NCBI GenBank assembly: GCA_902596515.1
Contig: CACJUF010000014.1
Coordinates: 1-35,411 of the forward strand
Length of the DNA: 35,411 bases
Direction: 5' to 3'
Origin: an uncultured Pelagibacteraceae bacterium
Lineage (GTDB): Bacteria > Pseudomonadota > Alphaproteobacteria > Pelagibacterales > Pelagibacteraceae
Shown here: positions 15,783 to 23,990 of the stretch, piece by piece
Layout: the number at the start of each line of letters is the position of its first letter
Numbering within the stretch: the stretch's first letter is position 1
Made by a program: the position numbers and the translations under genes
The notes under the pieces: model-generated
What the model was told of the DNA's origin: nothing
Databases searched by the model: none
Seen by the model: only the letters and a program-made list of their open reading frames with translations

Positions 15783-16388
15783 ATGTTTAAAAATCTTTAC
15801 AAAAAATGTTTAGATTTAGCGGGTCACAAAAGTTCTAAATATTATCTAGCGGTTGTGTCATTTGTTGAAAGTTCATTTTTTCCTATCCCTCCTGACGTTA
15901 TGGTTATTCCGATGGTAATATCCAAGAAAACTGATTTTAAAAAAATTTTTCTTATTGCAACAATATTTTCAGTTTTAGGTGGTATTTTTGGTTATGTAAT
16001 TGGAGCATTCTTTGTCGAATTTGGAGCATACATTATGAATTTTTATGGTTATGAGGATAAACTATATAACTTAAAAGAAAGCTTGATAAAAAATGATGGT
16101 TTTTATGCTTGGCTGGGGATTCTTTTTTTAGCAGGTTTTACCCCTCTTCCTTATAAAGTTTTTACGATTGCAAGTGGTCTCATAGGATTTAATTTTTTAA
16201 TTTTTGTTTTAATAAGTTTAATTTCTAGAGGATTAAGATTTTTTTTAGTGTCATATTTCTCTTATAAGTTTGGAGATTTATTTAATGAATTTATGGATAA
16301 ACATGGGTCAAAATGGTTTACAATAATTGGAATATTAATTGTTATTGTTGGAGCAATAATTTACCTAATTTTTAAATCTAATGTTTAA
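15783..16388 (+). CDS. YqaA-type DedA/VTT membrane protein
   Basis: 201 aa. The region VSFVESSFFPIPPDVMVIPM near residues 27-46 carries the E-x-x-x-P-x-P-(P/G) pattern of the DedA/SNARE-associated (VTT) domain, and GFTPLPYKVFTIASGLIGF is the second re-entrant loop. Family members include lipid scramblase or flippase candidates for undecaprenyl phosphate and other lipids; the YqaA subgroup is uncharacterised. Four or five membrane segments are likely. It overlaps dsbB by 8 nt and heads a three-gene operon with dsbB and coq7. Confidence 0.87.
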   Translation: MFKNLYKKCLDLAGHKSSKYYLAVVSFVESSFFPIPPDVMVIPMVISKKTDFKKIFLIATIFSVLGGIFGYVIGAFFVEFGAYIMNFYGYEDKLYNLKESLIKNDGFYAWLGILFLAGFTPLPYKVFTIASGLIGFNFLIFVLISLISRGLRFFLVSYFSYKFGDLFNEFMDKHGSKWFTIIGILIVIVGAIIYLIFKSNV

Positions 16389-16866
16389 ATTAAAATCTGA
16401 ATTTTATTTAAAAATAATTTTTCTATTTAGCTTTGTTGCTTTAATTTCTGCTTTTTTTATAGAATATATTCTTGGTCATCAGCCTTGTAATTTATGTTTA
16501 ATTGAGAGAATTCCTTACATATTAAGTATCATGATAATAATTGCGATCTTTTTAACTAAAAAAAATCAAAAATTTTTAGTAATGTTATTAATTCTTACTT
16601 TTATCTTCTCTTTTGCAATTTCATTTTATCATTTTGGAATTGAACAAAATTTCTTTCAGGAATCTTCCGTGTGTGGAGTAAAGACTTTTACAGAAATTAT
16701 CACCAAAGAAGATTTGCTTAAACAATTAAGTGAAAAAACAATAAGCTGTAAAGATGTGACATTTAGGATTTTTGGATTATCGCTTACAAGTATTAATATT
16801 GTAATTAGTTTATTGTTTATTATAACACTTTTGAAAATTTTTAAGAAATATGAAAAAAACAAATAA
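16381..16866 (+). CDS. dsbB: Disulfide bond formation protein B
   Basis: 161 aa, four membrane spans. DsbB reoxidises periplasmic DsbA and passes electrons to ubiquinone. The first periplasmic loop contains the CNLC pair (C36, C39) followed by IERIPY, as in the family; the second loop contains C98 (SSVCGVKTF) and C123 (TISCKDV), spaced like the C104/C130 pair of E. coli. No dsbA gene is in the window. It overlaps the next gene, coq7, by 17 nt; coq7 makes the quinone that DsbB would reduce. Confidence 0.92.
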   Translation: MFKLKSEFYLKIIFLFSFVALISAFFIEYILGHQPCNLCLIERIPYILSIMIIIAIFLTKKNQKFLVMLLILTFIFSFAISFYHFGIEQNFFQESSVCGVKTFTEIITKEDLLKQLSEKTISCKDVTFRIFGLSLTSINIVISLLFIITLLKIFKKYEKNK

Positions 16867-17380
16867 AAGAGTACAGGAATTTATTAGAGTTGATCATGCT
16901 GGCGAGAGAGGTGCTGTCAAAATCTATGAAGGTCAATTGTTAGCTTTAAACACTATTGTAAAAAATGAAAGTTTAAAAAAAACAATTGAAGATATGAAAG
17001 AACACGAAATAGAACATTGTCAATTTTTTGAAAAAGAAATAAAAAAAAGAAATATAAAACCAACAAAATTTTTACCCTTATGGGACTTATTAGGTGTTGG
17101 ATTAGGATTTGGTTCTACATTATTAGGCAAAAAAGCTGCAATGCTTTGTACGGCATCCGTTGAAGAAGTTATTGATAAACATTATTTAGATCAAATTAAT
17201 CAGCTTGGTCCTGAGGAGGAGGAATTAAAAAAGAAAATTACTAAATTTAGACAAGATGAATTAGATCATAAGGATATTGCTTATGAAGAGGGTGCAACAA
17301 AAAAAGGCTTTTACGCTATAATGGATAGAATTATCAAAACTGGATCTAAATTAGCAATAAATATTTCTGAGAAAATTTAA
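16850..17380 (+). CDS. coq7: Demethoxyubiquinone hydroxylase (Coq7)
   Basis: 176 aa. Coq7 is a diiron monooxygenase that adds the last ring hydroxyl in ubiquinone synthesis and associates peripherally with the membrane. Iron-ligand motifs are visible: RVDHAGERGAVKIYEGQL (E19), EHEIEHC (E53 and H56), SVEEVIDKHY and the final DELDHKDIAYEEG. The hydrophobic stretch LLGVGLGFGSTLLGKKAA fits the membrane-contact region. The start at 16850 lies within the end of dsbB (17-nt overlap) and gives the usual short lead before the first ligand. The stop is 2 bp from that of the convergent HNH gene. Confidence 0.95.
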   Translation: MKKTNKRVQEFIRVDHAGERGAVKIYEGQLLALNTIVKNESLKKTIEDMKEHEIEHCQFFEKEIKKRNIKPTKFLPLWDLLGVGLGFGSTLLGKKAAMLCTASVEEVIDKHYLDQINQLGPEEEELKKKITKFRQDELDHKDIAYEEGATKKGFYAIMDRIIKTGSKLAINISEKI

Positions 17381-17382
17381 TT

Positions 17383-17952
17383 TTAAGCTTCTAGCTCAAC
17401 ATCCCAATATAAATAGTCCATCCAACTTTTATGTAAATAATTAGGGGGAAAATTCTTTCCATTTCTATGTAAGTCTTCAGTTGATGGTTGATAAGGATAT
17501 TGATTGAGTTTCATTCCTGAAGATTTTAATAGTTTTCCACCCTTTTTAACATTACATGCTGAACATGCTGTTACAACATTATCCCAGTGTGTTTCACCAC
17601 CTTTTGATCTTGGTAATAAATGATCAAAAGTTAATTCTTCTCCACTTCCACAATATTGACAAGAAAATTTATCCCTTAAAAAAACATTAAATCTTGTAAA
17701 ACTTGGTTTAGATTGTGGGACTATGTAATCTTTAAGAGCAATAACGCTAGGAAGCTGCATTTTGAATGATGGACTTCTTACAATTCTATCATAACTACTT
17801 ACTATAATTACTCTATCTAAAAAAACTGACTTTACCGTATCTTGCCAAGACCATAATGATAAAGGGTAATAGCTTAATGGTCTATAATCTGCATTTAAAA
17901 CTAATGCAGGACATTTTTCTAATGATACATCTTGTTCAATAAAGTTGTTCAT
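17383..17952 (-). CDS. HNH-endonuclease-fold protein
   Basis: 189 aa. The C-terminal half carries a zinc-coordinating HNH motif: CQYCG, then LTFDHLLPRSKGGETHWDN, then ACSACN, with the HNH core from roughly residue 98 to 140. The N-terminal half (PALVLNADYRPLSYYPLSLW) is the conserved leader of a group common in alphaproteobacterial chromosomes, not tied to phage. The biological target is unknown; no methylase, toxin partner or intein is nearby, so it is not an obvious restriction enzyme. The stop is 2 bp from the convergent coq7 stop. Confidence 0.88.
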   Translation of the reverse strand: MNNFIEQDVSLEKCPALVLNADYRPLSYYPLSLWSWQDTVKSVFLDRVIIVSSYDRIVRSPSFKMQLPSVIALKDYIVPQSKPSFTRFNVFLRDKFSCQYCGSGEELTFDHLLPRSKGGETHWDNVVTACSACNVKKGGKLLKSSGMKLNQYPYQPSTEDLHRNGKNFPPNYLHKSWMDYLYWDVELEA

Positions 17953-17997
17953 AGGTTAATTTTAACTTAAATAAAAAATGATTTCAATATTAAGAAC

Positions 17998-18651
17998 TCA
18001 TTTTATTTTTTTTAGAATATAATTTAATGCTATGCTGGAAGCCTCGATGGGAATATGATGGTCGCAATTCTTAATTAAATGGGTCTCTATTTCAATATTA
18101 GATCTAATAAAAAAATCTTTTGCCTCTAACATATAATTGGGTGAGACAACTTGGTCAGAATCACCATGAATTAAAAGAATATTTGTTGATGTTCTCTTTC
18201 TTTGCTTGAGATCCTCTTGATTAATAATCTTGCCAGAAAAACCTACAACACAATTAAATTTATTTTTAGATGTTAATCCTAAATTAATTGACATCATACA
18301 TCCTTGACTAAAACCAGACAAACAAATTTTATCGTTGTCTAAATTATATCTAATTTTTACTTCATCTATGAATTGATTGAGTTTTTTTTCAGCCTTGATT
18401 GTTTCATTTAAAATGTATTTTGGATCATCTTTTGTAAGATCAAACCATTGATAGCCAGATGGATTTATTTGACAAGGTTCATGACCATTTGGGCAGAGAA
18501 AAATTGTATTTGTAAGGTGTCTTTTCCAATTTAATGAAAGCATACTTATATCTTTACCATCACCTCCGTATCCATGTAGTAAGATGACTGCATTTTCAAT
18601 TTTCACATCTTTTTCTGGTTTTATGATGGTTGTATCAAGGCAAAATGTCAT
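17998..18651 (-). CDS. Phospholipase/carboxylesterase-family alpha/beta hydrolase
   Basis: 217 aa, single alpha/beta-hydrolase domain without signal peptide. The catalytic triad is visible: Ser in SGFSQGCMM, Asp in IHGDSDQVVSP and His in NCDHHIP. The oxyanion loop LLHGYGGDG is near residue 25. This matches the PF02230 family (YpfH/acyl-protein-thioesterase-like), which hydrolyses short esters or lysophospholipids; the natural substrate is unknown. The start is divergent from the HIG1-type gene across 49 bp. It may be cotranscribed with the HNH gene downstream (45 bp gap). Confidence 0.88.
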   Translation of the reverse strand: MTFCLDTTIIKPEKDVKIENAVILLHGYGGDGKDISMLSLNWKRHLTNTIFLCPNGHEPCQINPSGYQWFDLTKDDPKYILNETIKAEKKLNQFIDEVKIRYNLDNDKICLSGFSQGCMMSINLGLTSKNKFNCVVGFSGKIINQEDLKQRKRTSTNILLIHGDSDQVVSPNYMLEAKDFFIRSNIEIETHLIKNCDHHIPIEASSIALNYILKKIK

Positions 18652-18700
18652 AGTAATTGATTTATGTTTTTTTATCTATAAAACAGCCTACTATAATTTT

Positions 18701-18904
18701 ATGATTTCTGGAATATTAGTAAAAATTTTATCTATAATCTTACTGGTGGCCGTTGGTTTAGTTCTAATTCTTGGTATTGGAACTTTATTTAAAGGCGGAG
18801 AAACAAGTAAGAAATACTCTAATAAATTAATGCAGTTAAGAGTCTTGCTACAATTCATAGCAATTATAGCCTTAGTTGCTTTTGCATATTTTTTTAAAAA
18901 TTAA
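18701..18904 (+). CDS. HIG1-domain twin-transmembrane protein
   Basis: 67 aa with two hydrophobic helices (about residues 4-27 and 46-65) joined by a polar loop containing GTLFKGGETSKKYSNKLMQL. The N-S-N-K-L-M-x-x-R-V pattern before the second helix is the mark of the HIG1 (hypoxia-induced, Rcf1) family; in mitochondria these proteins assist cytochrome oxidase and supercomplexes. The ATG at 18701 is preferred over an in-frame start at 18584 because the latter would overlap the divergent esterase start and add 39 unrelated residues. The stop codon overlaps that of the convergent tlpA-like gene in one TTAA. Confidence 0.8.
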   Translation: MISGILVKILSIILLVAVGLVLILGIGTLFKGGETSKKYSNKLMQLRVLLQFIAIIALVAFAYFFKN

Positions 18905-19410
18905 TTAAAATTACTTAACCACTTAATAAATTTTTCATCAAAAAAGTCGATTGATCCAATTATTCTCGCAAACTCAAGTCCATCTTTGTTAAAAAGTATA
19001 GTTGTAGGAAGACCTCTTAATTTAAATTTCTTTGCCAATGTATTGGGTGAGTCAAAATATATCTCTAAATTTTTTATCTTCAAATCCTTAAAGAAAGTTA
19101 AAGATTTTTGACTAGTGTCCTTACCAATATTTATAGGAAATATCTTTAGATTATCTAAATTTGGATTTTCAGCTAACAGATCTAAAGATGGCATTTCATC
19201 TTTACATGGAGCACACCAAGTTGCCCAAAAATTCAATAAAACTAGATTTCCTTTATAATCATTTAAGTTTAATTCTTTATTTTTAATGTTTAAAAACGTT
19301 ATATCACTGTAATTTTTTAACTCTTTATTAATGACTAAATTTTTTATATCGGAAGCGTCACTAGCAAAAGAATTTGATAGCATTAAAATAAATATTATTA
19401 ATAATCTCAT
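18901..19410 (-). CDS. TlpA-like secreted thiol-disulfide oxidoreductase
   Basis: 169 aa. An N-terminal signal peptide (MRLLIIFILMLSNSFASDAS) is followed by a thioredoxin fold with the CAPC active site at residues 66-69 in FWATWCAPCKDEMPSL and the cis-Pro loop LRGLPTTILF. Such proteins act in the periplasm as reductants, for example in cytochrome c or oxidase assembly, but the neighbours do not decide the partner. It is divergent from argH with only 24 bp between, and convergent with the HIG1-type gene, sharing the TTAA stop. Confidence 0.9.
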   Translation of the reverse strand: MRLLIIFILMLSNSFASDASDIKNLVINKELKNYSDITFLNIKNKELNLNDYKGNLVLLNFWATWCAPCKDEMPSLDLLAENPNLDNLKIFPINIGKDTSQKSLTFFKDLKIKNLEIYFDSPNTLAKKFKLRGLPTTILFNKDGLEFARIIGSIDFFDEKFIKWLSNFN

Positions 19411-19434
19411 GTTAAAAAGGTATAATTAATTATC

Positions 19435-20826
19435 ATGGTAAAAAATAAAAACAACCAGACAATATGGAATACAAGAATTAAAAATAGTTCTTCTAATCTC
19501 TCACAAAAAATAGGTAGCTCTATTGATATAGATAAAAGACTGTATAAGGAGGATATAAATGGTTCTATTGCTCACGTAGAAATGTTATTTAAACAAAAAA
19601 TAATTTCTTTTAGAACAAAAAATAAAATTATTTATGGACTAAATAAAATTGAAAAAGAAATATCTAATAAAAAATTTCAATTTAATAAAAAATATGAGGA
19701 CATTCATATCAATATTGAAAATCGACTGTTTCAAATAATTGGTGAAGAAGCGGGATATGTTCACACAGCAAGATCTAGAAACGATCAGGTAATAACAGAC
19801 TTTAAGATCTGGATTAAATCTGCAAATCAAAAAATTAGTGTGATGTTAAATAACGTAATTAAAAATTCAATTAATTTAGCTGAAAAAAATGTAGATACTA
19901 TTATGCCAGGTTTTACTCATTTGAAAAATGCACAAGCAGTTTCATTTGCACACTATCTAATGGCATACGTGGAGATGTTTAAAAGAGACAAAGACAGATT
20001 TAAGAATAATTTAAATATTCTAAATGAAAACCCATTAGGTGTTGCTGCATTAACTGGAACTTCATTTAACATTGACAGGAACTATACGACAAAAAAACTT
20101 GGTTTTGAAAAGCCTACAAATAATTCAATCGACACTGTAGCGGATAGAGATTTTGTTTTAGATTTTCTTTACAGTGTTTCTGTTTGTTCGTTACATTTAT
20201 CGAGAATTTCTGAGGAATTAATTATCTGGAACTCGGATGGTTTTAATCTGATTAACCTCTCAGATAAAATAGTATCTGGATCCTCAATAATGCCACAAAA
20301 AAAAAATCCTGATCTTTTAGAATACTTAAGAGGTAAATCTGGAATTACTTTTGGTAATTTATTTTCAATGTTTACTATATTAAAAGGATTGCCTCTTTCA
20401 TACTTCAAAGATCTTCAAGATGATAAAGAAATTATTTTCAAATCATATGATGTTCTTTTTCAAAGTTTAAAAATATTTAATGAAATTCTTAAGAATGTAA
20501 GCCCTAATAAAAAAAGAATGCTTGAATTAGCATATTCTGGTTACATTACTGCAACAGATTTAGCAGATTATCTGGTTAAGAATAATTCAATGTCTTTTAG
20601 AAAAGCTTACCAAAAAACAGCTTCGCTTGTAAATTTAGCTGAAAAGAAAAAGAAAAAACTAAATGAATTATCCTTGGAAGACTTAAAAAAAGTAGAACCA
20701 ACATTAACAAAAGATGTGCTAAAAGTGTTTGATTTAAAGAATTCTGTCAATTCCAAAAAATCTTATGGTGGAACATCTTTTGATAATATCAAAAAGATGA
20801 TAAGGAAATATAGAAAATTAAGATGA
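19435..20826 (+). CDS. argH: Argininosuccinate lyase
   Basis: 463 aa, standard length. It cleaves argininosuccinate to arginine and fumarate, the last step of arginine synthesis. The fumarase/ASL signature GSSIMPQKKNPD is present (SGSSIMPQKKNPDLLEYLRG), along with the N-terminal YKEDINGSIAHVEML and VHTARSRNDQVITDFKIW motifs. It is the first gene of a + strand operon: a small lipoprotein gene starts inside its stop codon (ATGA, 4-nt overlap), followed by lysA. The short 24-bp region upstream, shared with the tlpA-like gene, must contain or overlap both promoters. Confidence 0.96.
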   Translation: MVKNKNNQTIWNTRIKNSSSNLSQKIGSSIDIDKRLYKEDINGSIAHVEMLFKQKIISFRTKNKIIYGLNKIEKEISNKKFQFNKKYEDIHINIENRLFQIIGEEAGYVHTARSRNDQVITDFKIWIKSANQKISVMLNNVIKNSINLAEKNVDTIMPGFTHLKNAQAVSFAHYLMAYVEMFKRDKDRFKNNLNILNENPLGVAALTGTSFNIDRNYTTKKLGFEKPTNNSIDTVADRDFVLDFLYSVSVCSLHLSRISEELIIWNSDGFNLINLSDKIVSGSSIMPQKKNPDLLEYLRGKSGITFGNLFSMFTILKGLPLSYFKDLQDDKEIIFKSYDVLFQSLKIFNEILKNVSPNKKRMLELAYSGYITATDLADYLVKNNSMSFRKAYQKTASLVNLAEKKKKKLNELSLEDLKKVEPTLTKDVLKVFDLKNSVNSKKSYGGTSFDNIKKMIRKYRKLR

Positions 20827-20957
20827 TTAAAAAAATTACATTTGTTATTTTAGTTTGTTGTATTTTAGTTTCTTGTGGAAAGAAAGGTGATCCTGAATAT
20901 AAAGTTTTAAATAAAGAAATTAAAATGCCAACAATTATAATTAACAAAATTTCATGA
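20823..20957 (+). CDS. 44-aa LptM-like lipoprotein
   Basis: Read directly: ATG at 20823 (overlapping the argH stop) and TGA at 20955-20957 (overlapping the lysA ATG by 4 nt). The sequence has a basic start MIKK, a hydrophobic core and the lipobox LVSC followed by GKKGDPEY, so Cys18 would be lipidated after signal cleavage, leaving about 27 residues. The C-G-x-K-G pattern and the position just before lysA match the LptM/YifL family; enterobacterial LptM assists LptD assembly. Here that role is inference only, as the tail diverges. The 4-nt overlaps on both sides suggest translational coupling. Confidence 0.82.
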   Translation: MIKKITFVILVCCILVSCGKKGDPEYKVLNKEIKMPTIIINKIS

Positions 20958-22168
20958 AATATATTAATAAAAGACTAACAGTGGAAAAAGTCAATTTCCA
21001 GAAAATAGCAAAAAAATTTGGAACACCTTTTTATTGTTATTCATATTCAAAATTAAAAGAAAATGTAAATAAATTTAAAAAAAATTTTAAATCTTTTTCA
21101 CCATTAATTTGTTTTGCAGTAAAATCTAATACCAATGTTTATTTAATTAAAGAAATTAAAAAATTTGGTTTAGGAGCTGATGTAGTTTCTTTAGGTGAAC
21201 TTATGATGGCCTTAAAAGCAGGAATAAAACCAAATAAAATAGTATTTTCTGGAGTTGGAAAAACTTCTAGTGAACTAAATTTTGCGATAAATAAGCAAAT
21301 ACTACTCATTAATGCTGAGTCATTCAGTGAAATAATGGAAATAAATAGACTTGCAAAATTAAGAAGCAAAAAAGTTAGAGTTGGAGTTAGACTTAATCCT
21401 AATACGGATGCAAAAACACTAAATCAAATTTCTACAGGAAAAAAAGAGAATAAATTTGGAGTAAATAAAAATACATTTCATAAAATTGTTAATTTTTGTA
21501 AAAGTTCAAAAAATATAGACTTAAAATGTTTGAGTGTTCATATAGGTAGCCAAATTTTAGATCACAAGCCCTATGGAAAAATGCTTAAAGCTGTGAGCCA
21601 TATCTTGGACAAAACTGATCATCAATTTGAATTTGTTGATTTAGGTGGAGGTATGGGAATTAATTACTCTAATAAAAACAAAACACTTAATTATAAAAAG
21701 TATAACACTGCAATTAATAATTTTCTTAAAAGGCATAAAGTAAAAATTATTTTTGAACCTGGTAGATCTATAATTGGTAATACTGGTATGTTAATTAGTA
21801 AAGTTATTTATATTAAAGACAGTGGTAGAAAAAAGTTTATAATTTTAGATGCCGCTATGAATGATCTTATGAGACCCGCATTATATGGGGCATTTCATAG
21901 GACATTGCCAGTAATAAGATCGAATAAAATATCAAATAAACCCTATGAATTCGTTGGTCCAATTTGCGAAAGCACTGATAAATTTATAACTTTAAAAAAA
22001 TTCCAAAAATTAAAGGAAAAAGATTTAATAGCTATATGCGATGTTGGCGCCTACGGTATGTCTTTAAGCTCAAATTATAATTTAAGACCTAAACCAATAG
22101 AATTATTAATTAAAGGTTCAAAGATTAATGTAATTAGAAAAAGACAAAAGCACACGGAAATAATCTAG
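20954..22168 (+). CDS. lysA: Diaminopimelate decarboxylase
   Basis: 404 aa. This PLP enzyme converts meso-diaminopimelate to lysine. PLP Lys57 is in CFAVKSNTNVYLI; the barrel motifs SVHIGSQI, DLGGGMGINY and EPGRSIIGNTG follow; the C-terminal active-site region contains GPICESTDKF and DVGAYGMSLSSNYNLRP. All are normal for LysA rather than ornithine/arginine decarboxylases. It overlaps the LptM-like gene by 4 nt, and plsC follows after 11 nt. No dapF is found downstream, unlike the lysA-dapF order of many proteobacteria. Confidence 0.96.
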   Translation: MKYINKRLTVEKVNFQKIAKKFGTPFYCYSYSKLKENVNKFKKNFKSFSPLICFAVKSNTNVYLIKEIKKFGLGADVVSLGELMMALKAGIKPNKIVFSGVGKTSSELNFAINKQILLINAESFSEIMEINRLAKLRSKKVRVGVRLNPNTDAKTLNQISTGKKENKFGVNKNTFHKIVNFCKSSKNIDLKCLSVHIGSQILDHKPYGKMLKAVSHILDKTDHQFEFVDLGGGMGINYSNKNKTLNYKKYNTAINNFLKRHKVKIIFEPGRSIIGNTGMLISKVIYIKDSGRKKFIILDAAMNDLMRPALYGAFHRTLPVIRSNKISNKPYEFVGPICESTDKFITLKKFQKLKEKDLIAICDVGAYGMSLSSNYNLRPKPIELLIKGSKINVIRKRQKHTEII

Positions 22169-22179
22169 CTTTTAACACA

Positions 22180-22881
22180 ATGTTAAGAAACTTTATATTT
22201 TCATTATTTTTTTTTACTGGAATTGTTATTATTTCAATAATTTTTGTGCCCTCATTTTTCTTACCTAAACAAGTAGTGTTATTTGGTGGTAAGTTAATGG
22301 GTCACTGGACTAGTTTTTGCTTAAAATTTTTTCTTTCAACAAAAATAATAATTAAAGGAACTGAAAATATTATTAGAGATGAAAAATTTTTTATAGCAGC
22401 ATCACATCAATCAATGTTTGAAACATTCTTCCTTCAAACTTTATTTAACTCACCAGTATTTATTCTTAAGAAAGAATTATTATTCATACCTATATTTGGA
22501 TGGTATCTGAAAAAAATTGGATCCATATCAATTAAAAGAGGCAAAATTACAAAAGATAATCTCAGTTTTTATGATGAAATTTCAACTATGGTTACTAATT
22601 CAGATAGACCTTTGATAATTTTCCCTCAAGGAACTAGAGTTTTACCTGATGAAAGACCACCTTTTAAAAAAGGAGCCTCCAGAATTTATGAGAAACTTAA
22701 AATTGCTTGTCAACCAGTTGCGATAAATTCTGGATATGTCTGGCCTAAATCAGGAAGAAAAATTAGCAATAGAACAATTACTATATCTATAATACAAAGA
22801 ATAAATAATGATTTAGAAAAAGAGGTATTTCTTAAAACTTTAGAGAATAAAATTTATTCAGAATTAAATCTTATAGATTAA
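22180..22881 (+). CDS. plsC: 1-acyl-sn-glycerol-3-phosphate acyltransferase
   Basis: 233 aa. It transfers an acyl group to lysophosphatidic acid, making phosphatidic acid at the membrane. An N-terminal hydrophobic segment (residues 5-30) is followed by motif I, SHQSMFETFF, where His76 pairs with Glu81 (H-x4-E instead of H-x4-D, a common variant in proteobacterial PlsC). Motif III is FPQGTR. The last gene of the argH operon, it shares a TTAA palindrome with dnaN: both stop codons lie in the same 4 bp. Confidence 0.9.
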   Translation: MLRNFIFSLFFFTGIVIISIIFVPSFFLPKQVVLFGGKLMGHWTSFCLKFFLSTKIIIKGTENIIRDEKFFIAASHQSMFETFFLQTLFNSPVFILKKELLFIPIFGWYLKKIGSISIKRGKITKDNLSFYDEISTMVTNSDRPLIIFPQGTRVLPDERPPFKKGASRIYEKLKIACQPVAINSGYVWPKSGRKISNRTITISIIQRINNDLEKEVFLKTLENKIYSELNLID

Positions 22882-23990
22882 CCTTTCATTGGCATCACCA
22901 CATAGATACTATCAAAATCACCCGGATCTTTTATTAAAGCTGGAGATCCTGTATCGTTAAAAAATAACTCTATTTTTTCCCCATCAAGCTGTGAAGCAAC
23001 ATCTATTAAATATCTTGAATTAAAACTGATTTCTAAATCATGATCAAATTGAACACCTAAGGTTTCATTTCCATCACCACTGGTAGTATTATTGACAGAG
23101 AGATTTAAGGTATCCTTTGATAGTTTAAACTTAACCCCATCTTTTTTATCTAGAGATACTGATGCGACTCTATCAATAGATCCTAAAAATGATTTAAGAT
23201 TTGTCTCTAATTTTTTTTGATTATTTTTAGGAATTACCTGTACATAATTTGGAAATTTTCCATCAATCAATTTAGAAATCAAAATACTATTTGTTAATTC
23301 AAACTTAATTTTTGATTTTAAGTTAGATATTTTAATGTCGCCATCATAATTATCTAGTAAAGAGCAAAGCTGGAAAATAGTTTTTTTTGGAAGAATAATT
23401 GGTTCAAAATTTATTTTTTCACTTAATCTTATTTTTGAAATTGACATCCTGTGACTATCAGTTGCGACAGCAGTCAAATAGATCTTATCCTCAACTTCAG
23501 TTTGATGAAAATATATACCACTTAAGTAATGACGTGTTTCATCATTCGATATTGAAAACTTACACTTATTAAGTAACTTTAAAAAATGTTTTGAATTAAT
23601 TGCAAAAGTATTATCATTAAAATTTTCGTCAGTAAGTGGAAACTCTGAGGGATTTATACAATTTAGATTAAATATTGATTTTTCAGACTCTAGTTGAAGT
23701 TTGTTTTCGCTACTCATTGAAAAGTTTAATTTTTTGTCTGAAGAAAATTTTCTAACAATATCAAACATAATTGATGAAGTTGTAGTTGTATTTCCCTCCT
23801 CTAGAATTTCAACATTTTCAATTTGATGAATAAAAATCAAATCAAGATCTGTGGCTGTGATTGTTAATTTTGAGTTACTTGCATTTAGTAAAACATTAGA
23901 AAGTATCTGTAGCGTGCTCCTTTTTTCTATAACACCTTGACAATAACTTAAGGCTTCTTGAAGCTCTTTTTGATTAACGTTAAATTTCAT
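22878..23990 (-). CDS. dnaN: DNA polymerase III beta subunit (sliding clamp)
   Basis: 370 aa, three clamp repeats as expected. The N-terminus MKFNVNQKELQEALSYCQGV and the C-terminal YVVMPMKG are typical; the latter is the binding strand near the hydrophobic pocket used by polymerase and other clamp clients. The clamp rings DNA and holds Pol III to it. The ATG overlaps the dnaA stop by 4 nt, so the two are translationally coupled in the conserved dnaA-dnaN order. No recF follows; the convergent plsC ends in the same TTAA. Confidence 0.97.
   Translation of the reverse strand: MKFNVNQKELQEALSYCQGVIEKRSTLQILSNVLLNASNSKLTITATDLDLIFIHQIENVEILEEGNTTTTSSIMFDIVRKFSSDKKLNFSMSSENKLQLESEKSIFNLNCINPSEFPLTDENFNDNTFAINSKHFLKLLNKCKFSISNDETRHYLSGIYFHQTEVEDKIYLTAVATDSHRMSISKIRLSEKINFEPIILPKKTIFQLCSLLDNYDGDIKISNLKSKIKFELTNSILISKLIDGKFPNYVQVIPKNNQKKLETNLKSFLGSIDRVASVSLDKKDGVKFKLSKDTLNLSVNNTTSGDGNETLGVQFDHDLEISFNSRYLIDVASQLDGEKIELFFNDTGSPALIKDPGDFDSIYVVMPMKG

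Noticed and set aside
18584..18700. N-terminal extension of the HIG1-type gene
   Set aside because: It would run through the 5' end of the divergent esterase gene and adds residues unlike any HIG1 protein; the ATG at 18701 gives normal length.
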